A stretch of DNA of 44,201 bases from Lachnospiraceae bacterium. Lineage in GTDB: Bacteria; Bacillota; Clostridia; Lachnospirales; Lachnospiraceae. Where the stretch lies: positions 1-44,201 of the forward strand of contig JAFRRD010000016.1 of NCBI GenBank assembly GCA_017428265.1, in the 5' to 3' direction. Numbering within the stretch: position 1 is the first letter of the stretch; every line of letters starts with the position of its first letter. A program made the translations under genes and the position numbers. Of the stretch, positions 31,891-40,475 are shown piece by piece. The notes under the pieces are model-generated. The model was given only the letters and a program-made list of their open reading frames with translations. It did not search any database and was not told the origin of the DNA.

Positions 31891-33036
31891 TTATTCCGGC
31901 TTTTTCTCAAACACTTCCGCGGCCTTCGCCAGCAGGTCCCGGATCGGGAGGTGCTGCGGGCAGACTCCCTCACAGCCGCCGCAGCCGATGCAGTCGGACG
32001 CCTTGCCGTACTCTCCGCCCGTCAGCGTCCCGTTGTAATAGCCCATGACGGTCCAACTGCGGAAGGTCTCATAGGTGTTGCGTGCCGCGAAGATGTCCGG
32101 GATGCGGATGTTCATCGGGCAGACATTTTCGTCGACGCAGTAGCGGCAGCCCGTGCACGGGATCAGCTTCTGCTCCTTGAAAATGCGGCAGACCTCGGCG
32201 ACCGCCGCCATTTCCTTCTCGTCGAGCGGCTTGAAATCCTTCATGGCGGAGAGGTTGTCTTCCATCTGCGCCATGTCGCTCATGCCGGAAAGGACCATCG
32301 TCACCTGCGGGAAGCTTGCCGCGTAGCGCACGGCATAGCTCGCGTTGCTGCCGCCGCCGAGATCGCGAAAGACCTTGTCTGCCGCAGGAGGAAGGTTCAC
32401 GAGGCTCCCGCCCTTTACCGGTTCCATGATGATGACCGGCTTGCCGTGCTTTTCGCAGACTTCGTAGCAGCGGCGGCTCTCCACGGACGGTTCCTCATAA
32501 TCCACGTAGTTGAACTGGATCTGGACGAATTCGATCTCCGGATGCTCGGTCAGGATCATATCCAGGACCTCCGGCTTGTCATGGAAGGACATGCCGAAAT
32601 GCCGGACCTTTCCTTCTTTCTTCAATTCGTAAGCCGTCTCGTAGGCTCTGCATTCCTTATATTTCGGGTAGTTCCGCGCGCCCTGAGCATGCATCAGATA
32701 AAAGTCGAAATACTCAACGCCGCAGGCTTCAAGCTGCGAGGCAAAGAGCGGGCGGATCTCCTCCTGCGAGTGGAAAAAGCTGCCGGACAGCTTGTTCGCG
32801 AGAAGGAACTGACTGCGGTCATAGCGCTTCGCAATGCATTCGCCGATCGCTGTCTCGGACTGGCCGCCGATATAGGGGCGGGCCGTATCGAAATAGTTGA
32901 AGCCTGCCGCAATGAAAGCGTCTGCCATGCGGCAGAACTGTTCCTTGTCGACCGTCTTGTCTTCAAGCATGGGAAGGCGCATGCAGCCGAAGCCGAAAGT
33001 GCCGCGGATCTCAGGGAAAAATGTGTTTTCTTTCAT
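31891..33036 (-). CDS. Aldo/keto reductase with C-terminal 4Fe-4S ferredoxin domain
   Basis: 381 residues. An AKR TIM barrel (about 10-270) has the catalytic Asp and Tyr in FNYFDTARPY near 45-55, Lys in LLANKLSG near 80 and His in YLMHAQG near 110. A C-terminal domain (about 285-375) carries two cysteine clusters, CTGCRYCVDENVCP and CIGCGGCEGVCP, matching two 4Fe-4S clusters. This fused architecture is common in anaerobic Firmicutes. It presumably couples reduction of a carbonyl substrate to ferredoxin-level electrons; the substrate is unknown. The start is the ATG at 33036, GGAGG 7 bases upstream. Middle gene of the operon. Confidence 0.92.
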   Translation of the reverse strand: MKENTFFPEIRGTFGFGCMRLPMLEDKTVDKEQFCRMADAFIAAGFNYFDTARPYIGGQSETAIGECIAKRYDRSQFLLANKLSGSFFHSQEEIRPLFASQLEACGVEYFDFYLMHAQGARNYPKYKECRAYETAYELKKEGKVRHFGMSFHDKPEVLDMILTEHPEIEFVQIQFNYVDYEEPSVESRRCYEVCEKHGKPVIIMEPVKGGSLVNLPPAADKVFRDLGGGSNASYAVRYAASFPQVTMVLSGMSDMAQMEDNLSAMKDFKPLDEKEMAAVAEVCRIFKEQKLIPCTGCRYCVDENVCPMNIRIPDIFAARNTYETFRSWTVMGYYNGTLTGGEYGKASDCIGCGGCEGVCPQHLPIRDLLAKAAEVFEKKPE

Positions 33037-33107
33037 GGACCGACCTCCATTTTCCGTTATCGTGGTGCCATGTTCACGGATACGCCGCATCCGGAGTTTT
33101 CAGTGCT

Positions 33108-33596
33108 TCAGCAGTTTGCTTCTGCTTTCTTCTCTTCTCTCACTCTCACCCGCAGGTCTTTGAAGAAGTCCTGCAGGACCCTGCTGCACTCTTCCTGCAG
33201 CACGCCGGCAGTGATCTCCACCTGGTGGTTGAATTCGGGCATCTGCAGGAGGTTCAGAATGGAACCTGCGCAGCCCGCCTTGGGGTTCATGGTCCCGATG
33301 ACCACGCGGTCGATGCGGGACTGGACCAGCGCGCCGGAGCACATCTGGCAGGGTTCGAGGGTCACGTACATGGTGCAGCCTTCCAGCCGCCAGTCGCCGA
33401 GCTTTTTGCTGGCCCGGTCGATCGCACTGATCTCGGCATGCGCCAGAGTCGACTTTTTGTGCAGTCTTTCGTTGAAGCCGCGGGCGATGATCTTCCCGTC
33501 ACGGACGATCACGCAGCCGATCGGGATCTCGCCGATCGCTGCCGCCCGCCTCGCCTGATGAAGGGCTTTTTTCATGAATCTTTCGTCTTCGCTCAT
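33108..33596 (-). CDS. tadA: tRNA-specific adenosine deaminase TadA
   Basis: 162 residues. Converts A34 to inosine in tRNA-Arg(ACG), allowing decoding of CGU/CGC/CGA. The zinc-dependent cytidine/adenosine deaminase motifs are clear: TLAHAEISAID (His ligand and proton-shuttling Glu) and LEPCQMCSGAL (two Cys ligands). Other family residues include GEIPIGCVIV near 24, FNERL near 42, and DPKAGCAGS-like NPKAGCAGS near 110. The start is the ATG at 33596 with GGAG shortly upstream. The frame stays open 93 codons further upstream, but that runs through the promoter and the divergent TIR gene region. A perfect TATAAT promoter precedes it. Confidence 0.95.
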   Translation of the reverse strand: MSEDERFMKKALHQARRAAAIGEIPIGCVIVRDGKIIARGFNERLHKKSTLAHAEISAIDRASKKLGDWRLEGCTMYVTLEPCQMCSGALVQSRIDRVVIGTMNPKAGCAGSILNLLQMPEFNHQVEITAGVLQEECSRVLQDFFKDLRVRVREEKKAEANC

Positions 33597-33641
33597 CGCT
33601 TCTCCATGCTTTCCGGCTGCGCCGTGCCTGTAGTTTAAATA

Positions 33642-33670
33642 ATTATACCATATGCGGAAAACAGCGGCAA
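33642..33670 (-). promoter_or_regulatory. Promoter of the tadA operon
   Basis: On the - strand TTGCCG (complement of 33665-33670), a 17-base spacer and TATAAT (complement of 33642-33647). It is divergent from the TIR gene promoter. Confidence 0.65.
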
Positions 33671-33693
33671 GAAGTCTGACATGCCGAAACGAC

Positions 33694-33722
33694 TGGAAAA
33701 CATACTTTTCTTTTGCTATAAT
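33694..33722 (+). promoter_or_regulatory. Extended -10 promoter of the TIR-propeller gene
   Basis: TGGAAA (33694-33699), a 17-base spacer and TGC-TATAAT (TATAAT 33717-33722), an extended -10 with a weak -35. It is 63 bases upstream of the start codon. Confidence 0.55.
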
Positions 33723-33785
33723 CGCTTTCGGATACGACGCAAAATCAGGCTGCAGCAATGCGGCCGCCAACCGGCGAGGTACGGC

Positions 33786-36700
33786 ATGGAACGAAAATAC
33801 AAAGCTTTTATCAGCTATCGGCATCTGCCCCTGCAGATGGAAGTGGCCAAGGCGGTCCACCGGCGGATCGAGCATTACACCGTCCCGAAAAACCTGCAGA
33901 AAGACGGCTCACGCAAAGTGGGTCTGGTTTTCCGTGATCAGGATGAACTGCCGATCGCGGGAAGCCTGTCCGCCAATATTCAGACGGCCCTGGACAACTC
34001 GGAGTTTCTGATCGTCATCTGTACGCCCGAGACGTCCGGCTCGCAGTGGGTGCTTCGGGAGATCAGCTATTTCCTGGAACATCATGACCACGATCATGTC
34101 CTGGCTGTACTGGCAGACGGGGAGCCGGACGAAGCATTTCCGAAACAGATCACCGAGATCCGCAATGATGACGGCGAACTGATCGAGATCGTGGAACCGC
34201 TTGCCGCCAACATCGCGGCACCGACGAAGGCCAAACGCCGCAAACTGTTCCAGACGGAATCCCTGCGCATCCTGGCTGCCCTCATCGGCTGCCCTTATGA
34301 CGCCTTATACCGCCGCGAGCAGCGCTACCGTTTCCGCCGCCTGGCTGTCGCCTCCGGCCTCGTCCTCGGCCTGGCCGCCGCATTCGTAGGCCTTCTGCTT
34401 AACCGTAATGCGAAGATCCGGGATCAGCTGCGGGCTTCTCAGATCAATGAATCCAAAGCCCTAGCGGCACTCAGCCTTGCCTCGTTCAAAAACGGCAATT
34501 ACCGTGAAGCGCTGTCTTCCGTGCTGGAAGCCCTGCCGTCCGAGGATAATGACCGGCCTTATGTTGCGGATGCAGAGTATACTCTGAGACAGGAAATTTC
34601 ACTTTTTTCCAGGGGAGGCCTGGATTTTGACCAGTCCGTCACGCAGCCGGCAGCCGTCTCAAAAATGCTGATGTCACGCGATACCGGGTTTCTCGCCACA
34701 ATGGACGCTTCCAATATGATCCGCGTCTATGATACGTATTCGGGAAAGCTGCTTTGGGAAAAACAGCGCAAGCGGGACATTGATTTTGAATATGTCGATG
34801 CGCAGCAGGCTGTCTTTGCCGGCGGGGAACTGCTGGATGCGGCAACGGGTGAGCAGCTCTGGGACCTTGGGATCAGTTATAATCATTCGGCCTTTTCCCG
34901 AAACGGACTTTATGCGGCCTTCAGTATATACTATGAAAGCCAGGACTATCTTTGCATTGCGGATGCCAAAACAGGAGAGATCCTCCGCAGCTGCGCTCTG
35001 AAAGACAATCTCTTTACGATAACGGCGCTCGCTGTCAGTGACGACGGGCTCCGTGCAGCTGTCAGTTCGGCTTCTTCAAGCCAGGCTCACGGCGTTCTGC
35101 AGCTTTTTGATGCGGAGAATGACTCGCTTCTGACTCTGGATGATCAGCTGCCTTTCTCCATGGGGATCCTTCGCGAACTGATGTTTCTGGATGACGGAAG
35201 CCTGCTGACCGCCTTTGCCGGAACGGGAGATGACAACGGCGGCGTGACCGTATATGACAGGGATCAAAGCTGGGCGAAGCGATTTGATACGGCGCTCAGG
35301 TTGGACCAGAATTCCGTCTATATGAACGGAAAACTGATCATGAGCGGCAGTATCGATTTTCTCGATTTTTCCGCGAACAGTATCATTTACGGCAGTCTGA
35401 AAAATCTCTATCTGATCGACAGGGAAACCGGGGAGATCACCATGGATCTGCTCCTGCCGGATGTCATCTGCGGCGGGATCCTCAACGAGAATGATTCTTA
35501 CGGCCTGATCCTTGAAAACGGTCTGATCACAGGCGGGATCTCCAGCGGCATCCTGACCAGAGATGCGGGAATGTTCTATGAAGACCTGGACTTTTCCCTG
35601 TTCAAAGGCGTCATAGGCGGCCAATCATACCGCTCGGGCGTTTTTGCCGTGGTAAACGATGATTACAAGACGACGATCTCGATCCTGCGCTGGCAGCAGG
35701 GGAAGGATCTGGAACCGGTCGTTCCCGAAGAGACGGAAATGGATCTGTCAAGAGCCAGGATTTATGCCTCTCCTTCCGGAAAACTGATGGCGGCTGTGCA
35801 TTACGCTTCTTCCGAAAAAGTCCTGTCCTTTATGCTGTGGCATGCAGCAGACCCGGAGCCTCAGTTTTATACGCTGCAGTGTGACGCCTCATTTATCTAT
35901 GATCCCGGTGATATTTTCCTGACTGAAGACGGAAAGCTGATCGCGGGGGATTATCTCTTCGATCCCGCGGGCGGAACGGTCTCCGGACTGACACCGTCCG
36001 GAAAAACGCCGGTAGAACTGGATCTGTACTCCTTTCAGCATAACGCCCGTTCGGTATACGACCTCCGTGACAACAGCGTGTTTTCGGCAGCGCTGATCAA
36101 CACGGATACGAAGGAGCCGCCTCAGATCAGTCTGTGGAAAGACGGCAGTCAGCTCAGAACGGTTACTTTCCCGGATGATCTTTATGCCTGGCAGCTCCGC
36201 TATATGGTCTGTGCCGCAGGACGCAATGACTGGGTGATCCTGACGACATCCGTCCGCGAAGGAGATGTCCCGGAAACGGTATCGGACTCTTATGCGTATA
36301 ACGTAAAGGAAGACCGGTTCATTGCACTGACACAGCTTGCGCGGGAGCATGCTTTCACGTGCGACCTGGCGGAGAACAGCCCGCTCCTCGCAGCCGTCGG
36401 CGAGAACGGCAGCATTCTGCTGGTGAACATCCCGGACGATACCGTAACGAAAACACTGGAGACCGGCATACCGTCTTCCGCGATCGCGAAACTGCTTTTT
36501 GTGAAAGATGACACACTGCTGCTTGTGATGAGCACATCCGGGGAGCTGCTGATCTATGACGTGCAGACGGGCAAACAGCTCAGCCGCGCCTATTTCGGTG
36601 ACAGAAACTTCAGTTTTCATCTCAGCGCATGCTTTACACCGGTGTTTTCCGCAGACGGGCGGCAGCTGCTGCTCATCGTAAACGACGATATGTATACCGA

Positions 36701-36899
36701 ATCGGTCGCCATCTGCATGGAAACGGAAAACTGGAACTGTGTGGAGATACGTATCAGCGCGGCACATTATCTGCCGGACAGCAATCAGCTGATCATCAAA
36801 CCGTATCAGGGCGATATCTATTACACTCCCTTATATTCCCGGGAGGAAATCATGGAAAGAGCCAAAGCTGTTCTGAACAGGGAACCGCTCGCTCCTTAA
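33786..36899 (+). CDS. TIR-TM-beta-propeller receptor-like protein
   Basis: 1037 residues. A TIR domain occupies about 1-170: KAFISYRH at 6-13, GLVFRDQDELPIAGS at 46-60, and SGSQWVLREISYF at 84-96, whose Glu92 aligns with the catalytic Glu of TIR NAD-cleaving enzymes. One membrane helix follows (about 186-206), preceded by RREQRYRFRR, which should hold the TIR domain inside. A short helical stretch (210-275) leads to about 750 residues of repeating beta units that look like WD40/PQQ propeller blades (for example IRVYDTYSGKLLWEK and VLQLFDAENDSLLTL), expected outside. This gives the topology of a surface receptor. The start is the ATG at 33786 (GAGG 6 bases upstream). Followed 116 bases later by an ECF sigma factor gene. 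Confidence 0.85.
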   Translation: MERKYKAFISYRHLPLQMEVAKAVHRRIEHYTVPKNLQKDGSRKVGLVFRDQDELPIAGSLSANIQTALDNSEFLIVICTPETSGSQWVLREISYFLEHHDHDHVLAVLADGEPDEAFPKQITEIRNDDGELIEIVEPLAANIAAPTKAKRRKLFQTESLRILAALIGCPYDALYRREQRYRFRRLAVASGLVLGLAAAFVGLLLNRNAKIRDQLRASQINESKALAALSLASFKNGNYREALSSVLEALPSEDNDRPYVADAEYTLRQEISLFSRGGLDFDQSVTQPAAVSKMLMSRDTGFLATMDASNMIRVYDTYSGKLLWEKQRKRDIDFEYVDAQQAVFAGGELLDAATGEQLWDLGISYNHSAFSRNGLYAAFSIYYESQDYLCIADAKTGEILRSCALKDNLFTITALAVSDDGLRAAVSSASSSQAHGVLQLFDAENDSLLTLDDQLPFSMGILRELMFLDDGSLLTAFAGTGDDNGGVTVYDRDQSWAKRFDTALRLDQNSVYMNGKLIMSGSIDFLDFSANSIIYGSLKNLYLIDRETGEITMDLLLPDVICGGILNENDSYGLILENGLITGGISSGILTRDAGMFYEDLDFSLFKGVIGGQSYRSGVFAVVNDDYKTTISILRWQQGKDLEPVVPEETEMDLSRARIYASPSGKLMAAVHYASSEKVLSFMLWHAADPEPQFYTLQCDASFIYDPGDIFLTEDGKLIAGDYLFDPAGGTVSGLTPSGKTPVELDLYSFQHNARSVYDLRDNSVFSAALINTDTKEPPQISLWKDGSQLRTVTFPDDLYAWQLRYMVCAAGRNDWVILTTSVREGDVPETVSDSYAYNVKEDRFIALTQLAREHAFTCDLAENSPLLAAVGENGSILLVNIPDDTVTKTLETGIPSSAIAKLLFVKDDTLLLVMSTSGELLIYDVQTGKQLSRAYFGDRNFSFHLSACFTPVFSADGRQLLLIVNDDMYTESVAICMETENWNCVEIRISAAHYLPDSNQLIIKPYQGDIYYTPLYSREEIMERAKAVLNREPLAP

Positions 36900-37015
36900 G
36901 TGAAGTTATCGGAGCCGGATGACGTGTCCGCTTCGTATTCAGTTTGTATCCATTTGAAGTTTCCGGTCATATTTCCTGCCGGATGCCGTCTATAAAGACA
37001 GAGGAGGTTATTCGT

Positions 37016-37576
37016 ATGGATGACGATAAGATCGTGCAGCTTTTCCTGGCCAGAGATGAAGCCGCCATACGGGAATCATCGGCAAAATACGGAAATTACT
37101 GCTATCTGATCGCGCACCGCATCCTCGGAGATCCCGACGATGCCGACGAATGTGTCAATGATACCTGGCTCCGGGCCTGGAATGCGATCCCGCCGCAGGA
37201 ACCGGCTTCCCTGTCCCTCTTTTTCGGAAAGATCACAAGGAACCTTGCCATCGACCGTTACCGGGAAGCGCACCGGATCAAACGGGGAAGCGGAGAACGA
37301 TTTCTCGCCCTGGACGAACTCGGCGATCTTGTCTCCGGGAGCGACAGCCCCGAAGCGATGCTGCAGGCAGATGAACTGAAGGCGGATATCAACCGTTTTC
37401 TGCTGTCTCTTCCGCAGGAAAAGCGCTATATGTTCATCCTGCGCTACTGGTATGCCGAAAAGATCGCGAACATTGCCGTTCGCTTCAGTATGACGCCGAA
37501 TCATGTCTCCGTCATTTTAAAGCGGATCAGGAAGCAGCTGAAGCACTATCTGCAAAAGAGAGGATATGACTTATGA
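37016..37576 (+). CDS. ECF-type RNA polymerase sigma factor
   Basis: 186 residues. Region 2 (about 10-80: YGNYCYLIAHRILGDPDDADECVNDTWLRAWNAIPP, then FFGKITRNLAIDRYR) and region 4 (about 120-180: LSLPQEKRYMFILRYWYAEKIANIAVRFSMTPNHVSVILKRIRKQLKHYL, a helix-turn-helix) match sigma-70 family ECF factors. The start is the ATG at 37016 with a strong GAGGAGG 8 bases upstream. It overlaps the serpin gene by four bases (ATGA), the arrangement typical of a sigma factor and its membrane anti-sigma factor. I could not identify an autoregulated promoter with confidence. Confidence 0.93.
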   Translation: MDDDKIVQLFLARDEAAIRESSAKYGNYCYLIAHRILGDPDDADECVNDTWLRAWNAIPPQEPASLSLFFGKITRNLAIDRYREAHRIKRGSGERFLALDELGDLVSGSDSPEAMLQADELKADINRFLLSLPQEKRYMFILRYWYAEKIANIAVRFSMTPNHVSVILKRIRKQLKHYLQKRGYDL

Positions 37577-39003
37577 AGAAAGAAGATCTGTTTGAGCTCC
37601 TGTCGGATATAGATGAGAAAAGCGTGCAGGAAGCGCAGGACTTCAGCGTAAAGAAAACGCCGCTGTGGAAAGGCTGGGGCATTTACGGCGCCCTGGCAGC
37701 CATGATCGTTCTGGCCGTCCTAATCATGCCGCTGTTTGGAAAACGCGGACAGCAGGGACAGACAGCCGGGGTGAAGACCGTGCTTGCTGCCGCGCCGGAA
37801 GCTGTCGGCGAAGGCATGAGTTCCGCCGATTTTGTGTACAGTGACGCCTATCAGAAATGGAGTACGGAGCAGGCGGCGGTTCGTGAAAAGGCGTCAGCCG
37901 TCAGCGGGAACACCCTCGCATACTGCAGCGCGCTGATGCAGCAAGTCCTTGCCTCTCCGGATAAGAACACTGTCTGCTCGCCGCTCAACACCTATTTTGC
38001 CCTGGCGATGCTGGCTGAGACCTGCGACGGCAACAGCAGGAAACAGATCCTGGACATGCTTGGTGCGGCGGACATTGAAAACCTGAGGGAGGCCGTTTCC
38101 GCCCTCTGGAACGCCAACTGCGTGGAGACGCCCCTGGTCACCAGTCTTCTTGCGGACTCGCTCTGGCTGGATTCTTCCGTCGAATTTAAAGAGACGACCC
38201 TGCAGACACTGGCGGATATTTACCATGCCTCCTCTTTCCGCGGCAAAACCGGCTCCGGGGAAATGGATAAAGCCCTGCAGGACTGGACGAACGACGCGAC
38301 CGGCGGCCTACTGGCCGATTACGTCAGAGATCTGACGCTAGATCCGGCCACGGTCATGGCTCTCATGTCCACACTGTACTATAAAACCGAATGGTATGAG
38401 GCTTTCGATAAAGCAAATACAGTCCCTATGACCTTTCACGGCGCGAAAGGCGATACCACCGTTCAGATGATGAAAAAAGACGTCGGGTCGTATGTACAAA
38501 CCGACAGTTTTACAGCAGTCGGGCTGAGCCTTAAAGGCGGAAACATGTATTTTTATCTGCCGCAGGAAGGCGTCAGCGTCAATGCGCTTCTCTCCGATCC
38601 GGATGTGCTGAAAAGCGTGAGCAGCGACGGAGCCGGTCTCTGGACCTATGCCGACATCAATCTGCTGCTGCCCCGTTTCAAAGTTTCGGCAAAGACCGAC
38701 CTCATCCCCACGCTGGAAGCACTCGGCGCAACAGACGTCCTGAATCCCGCCAGGGCTGATTTTTCGCCGCTCACAAAAGATCCGATGGGCCTGTATGTCG
38801 GCAAGGTGGAACACGCTGCCATGGTCGAGATCGACGAGGAGGGCGTGACCGGCGCCGCCTATACGCTGATTGCCCTTTATACAGGGATCCACGATCCGAA
38901 GCCTGAATTTGACCTCGTCTTCGACCGGCCTTTCCTCTTCATGGTCACCAGTGCTGACGGCAGCATCCTCTTTACCGGGGTCGTACGAAATATTACAGAA
39001 TAA
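37573..39003 (+). CDS. Membrane-anchored serpin, in the anti-sigma factor position
   Basis: 476 residues. The N-terminal 33 residues (KKEDLFELLSDIDEKSVQEAQ...) are helical, charged and cytosolic, as in small anti-sigma factors. One membrane helix lies at about 36-54. Residues about 105-476 form a full serpin: CSPLNTYFALAMLAE, LYYKTEWYEAF, FYLPQEGVSVNALL, and a hinge with EEGVTGAAYTLIAL before the reactive loop. The FDLVFDRPFLFMVTSADGSILFTGVV end is the serpin signature. The small-residue hinge suggests an inhibitory serpin acting on a protease outside the cell. The gene overlaps the sigma factor gene by four bases. This fusion would let loss of the serpin or membrane anchor free the sigma factor, an inference. 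Ends with a terminator. Confidence 0.9.
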   Translation: MKKEDLFELLSDIDEKSVQEAQDFSVKKTPLWKGWGIYGALAAMIVLAVLIMPLFGKRGQQGQTAGVKTVLAAAPEAVGEGMSSADFVYSDAYQKWSTEQAAVREKASAVSGNTLAYCSALMQQVLASPDKNTVCSPLNTYFALAMLAETCDGNSRKQILDMLGAADIENLREAVSALWNANCVETPLVTSLLADSLWLDSSVEFKETTLQTLADIYHASSFRGKTGSGEMDKALQDWTNDATGGLLADYVRDLTLDPATVMALMSTLYYKTEWYEAFDKANTVPMTFHGAKGDTTVQMMKKDVGSYVQTDSFTAVGLSLKGGNMYFYLPQEGVSVNALLSDPDVLKSVSSDGAGLWTYADINLLLPRFKVSAKTDLIPTLEALGATDVLNPARADFSPLTKDPMGLYVGKVEHAAMVEIDEEGVTGAAYTLIALYTGIHDPKPEFDLVFDRPFLFMVTSADGSILFTGVVRNITE

Positions 39004-39048
39004 GCCTGCACCGCACAGCGTGTTCCATGATGCGTCTGCAGATTTCAG

Positions 39049-39075
39049 GAGGAGGTCTTCCCCTCCTCTTTTTTG
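39049..39075 (+). terminator. Terminator of the sigma factor-serpin operon
   Basis: GAGGAGG (39049-39055), loop TCTTCC, CCTCCTC (39062-39068), then TTTTTT. Confidence 0.85.
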
Positions 39076-39209
39076 TCCTTTTCGCAAAAAGTTCAATTTC
39101 TCCCTGAAATCAGCCCAAAAACCGCTTTATTTTTGAACTTCTTTGTGTTATGGTGAGGGCAGCGAAGAAGTTCGTACTTTATATTTTCCGATAACAAGGA
39201 GGATTTATC

Positions 39210-40334
39210 ATGATTATTGGCTGCCCCACCGAGATCAAGGCCCAGGAGGGCCGTGTCGGCGTTACCCCGGCGATGGTCTACGCTTTCGTGAAAGCCGGCC
39301 ACCGCGTGCTCATTCAGAAAGGCGCCGGACTGGGAAGCGGCTTCCCGGATGAGGAATACAGCGCAAACGGTGCCGAGATCCTGGATACCGCGAAGGAAGT
39401 CTTCGACGCTTCCGAGATGATCATCAAGGTCAAGGAACCTCTGCCGGCCGAATACGATCTCTTCCATGAAGGCCAGATCCTGTTCACTTATCTGCACCTT
39501 GCTCCCGATCCCGAACAGACCGAAGCCCTGCTCCGGAAGAAAGTCATCGGTATCGCCTATGAGACCGTGCAGCTGGCCAACGGCGCCCTGCCCCTTCTGT
39601 CCTGCATGAGCGAGATCGCAGGCCGCATGGCGGTCCAGGTCGGCGCGCACCTGCTGGAGAGCCCCGTTTCCGGCGGCCGCGGCATCCTGCTTTCCGGCGT
39701 TTCCGGCGTGGAAAAGGGCAATGTGGTCATCATCGGCGGCGGTGTGGTCGGTACCAGCGCCGTGAAGATCGCCATCGGCATGGGCGCGAACGTGACCGTT
39801 ATCGACATGAACGCGCAGCGACTGGCCTACCTGGACGACATTTTCGGCAGCCGCATCCAGACCCTCATGAGCAATCCGTTCAACATCGCGAAGGCCGTGG
39901 AAAATGCGGACGTCGTCATCGGCTGCGTGCTGGTGCCCGGACGCCGCACGCCGGTCCTCGTGACCAATGAAATGGTCTCCCACATGAAGCGCGGCAGCGT
40001 CCTCATCGACGTCGCCATCGACCAGGGCGGCTCCATCGAAGCCATCGACCGCATCACGACCCACGCAGATCCCTTCTACACCAAGGAAGACGGCATCATC
40101 CGCTACTCGGTCGCGAATATGCCCGGCGCCGTGCCGAGAACGTCCACGCTGGCCCTCACGAACGTCACCCTGCCGTACGCGCTGAAGATTGCCAATCTCG
40201 GCGCGGAAGGCGCCTGCAAAGCCGATCCCGCCATCATGAAAGGCCTGAACGTCTACAAAGGCCTGCTGACCTACAAGGGCGTTGCCGACGCGCAGAACCT
40301 GCCGTACACTCCGGCCGAAGAAGCGATCGGGTAA
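39210..40334 (+). CDS. ald: Alanine dehydrogenase
   Basis: 374 residues. Catalyses reversible NAD-linked oxidative deamination of L-alanine to pyruvate and ammonia. The N-terminal domain has GCPTEIKAQEGRVGVTP with the substrate-binding Arg and the active-site Lys in IIKVKEP near 74. A His lies in LFTYLHLAPD near 96. The NAD domain has VVIIGGGVVGTSAVKIAIGMGANVTVID near 170-197, and DVAIDQGG near 268 holds the catalytic Asp. AAGGAGG stands 7 bases before ATG. Next to the NfnAB pair, it fits amino acid and nitrogen metabolism linked to pyridine nucleotide balance. Confidence 0.96.
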   Translation: MIIGCPTEIKAQEGRVGVTPAMVYAFVKAGHRVLIQKGAGLGSGFPDEEYSANGAEILDTAKEVFDASEMIIKVKEPLPAEYDLFHEGQILFTYLHLAPDPEQTEALLRKKVIGIAYETVQLANGALPLLSCMSEIAGRMAVQVGAHLLESPVSGGRGILLSGVSGVEKGNVVIIGGGVVGTSAVKIAIGMGANVTVIDMNAQRLAYLDDIFGSRIQTLMSNPFNIAKAVENADVVIGCVLVPGRRTPVLVTNEMVSHMKRGSVLIDVAIDQGGSIEAIDRITTHADPFYTKEDGIIRYSVANMPGAVPRTSTLALTNVTLPYALKIANLGAEGACKADPAIMKGLNVYKGLLTYKGVADAQNLPYTPAEEAIG

Positions 40335-40352
40335 AGCGTTCCGCTGTCATCT

Positions 40353-40407
40353 GTCATCCTGAGCGAGCGCAGCGAGTCGAAGGATCCTTCGCTCCGCGCA
40401 GGATGAC
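40353..40407. repeat. REP-like inverted repeat (copy 4)
   Basis: GTCATCCTGAGCGAGCGCAG ... GAAGGATCCTTCGC ... GCAGGATGAC forms an imperfect palindrome between ald and its terminator. Confidence 0.85.
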
Positions 40408-40430
40408 AAAGAAACTTCCGTAAACACAAA

Positions 40431-40460
40431 AAAGAGCGGTCCGGGAGGACCGCTCTTTTC
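40431..40460. terminator. Bidirectional terminator between ald and the NfnB gene
   Basis: AAAGAGCGGTCC (40431-40442), loop GGGA, GGACCGCTCTTT (40447-40458), with A- and T-rich flanks. Confidence 0.92.
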
Positions 40461-40475
40461 TTTTGCTGTCGAGCT

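Noticed and set aside
36900-37015. Autoregulated ECF promoter before the sigma gene
   Set aside because: TGAAGT (36955) and CGTC (36987) resemble -35 and -10 elements, but the 26-base spacing is far too long.
39120-39160. Promoter of ald (TTGAAC with TATGGT)
   Set aside because: The two hexamers are only about 11 bases apart, and no better -35 fits TATGGT.
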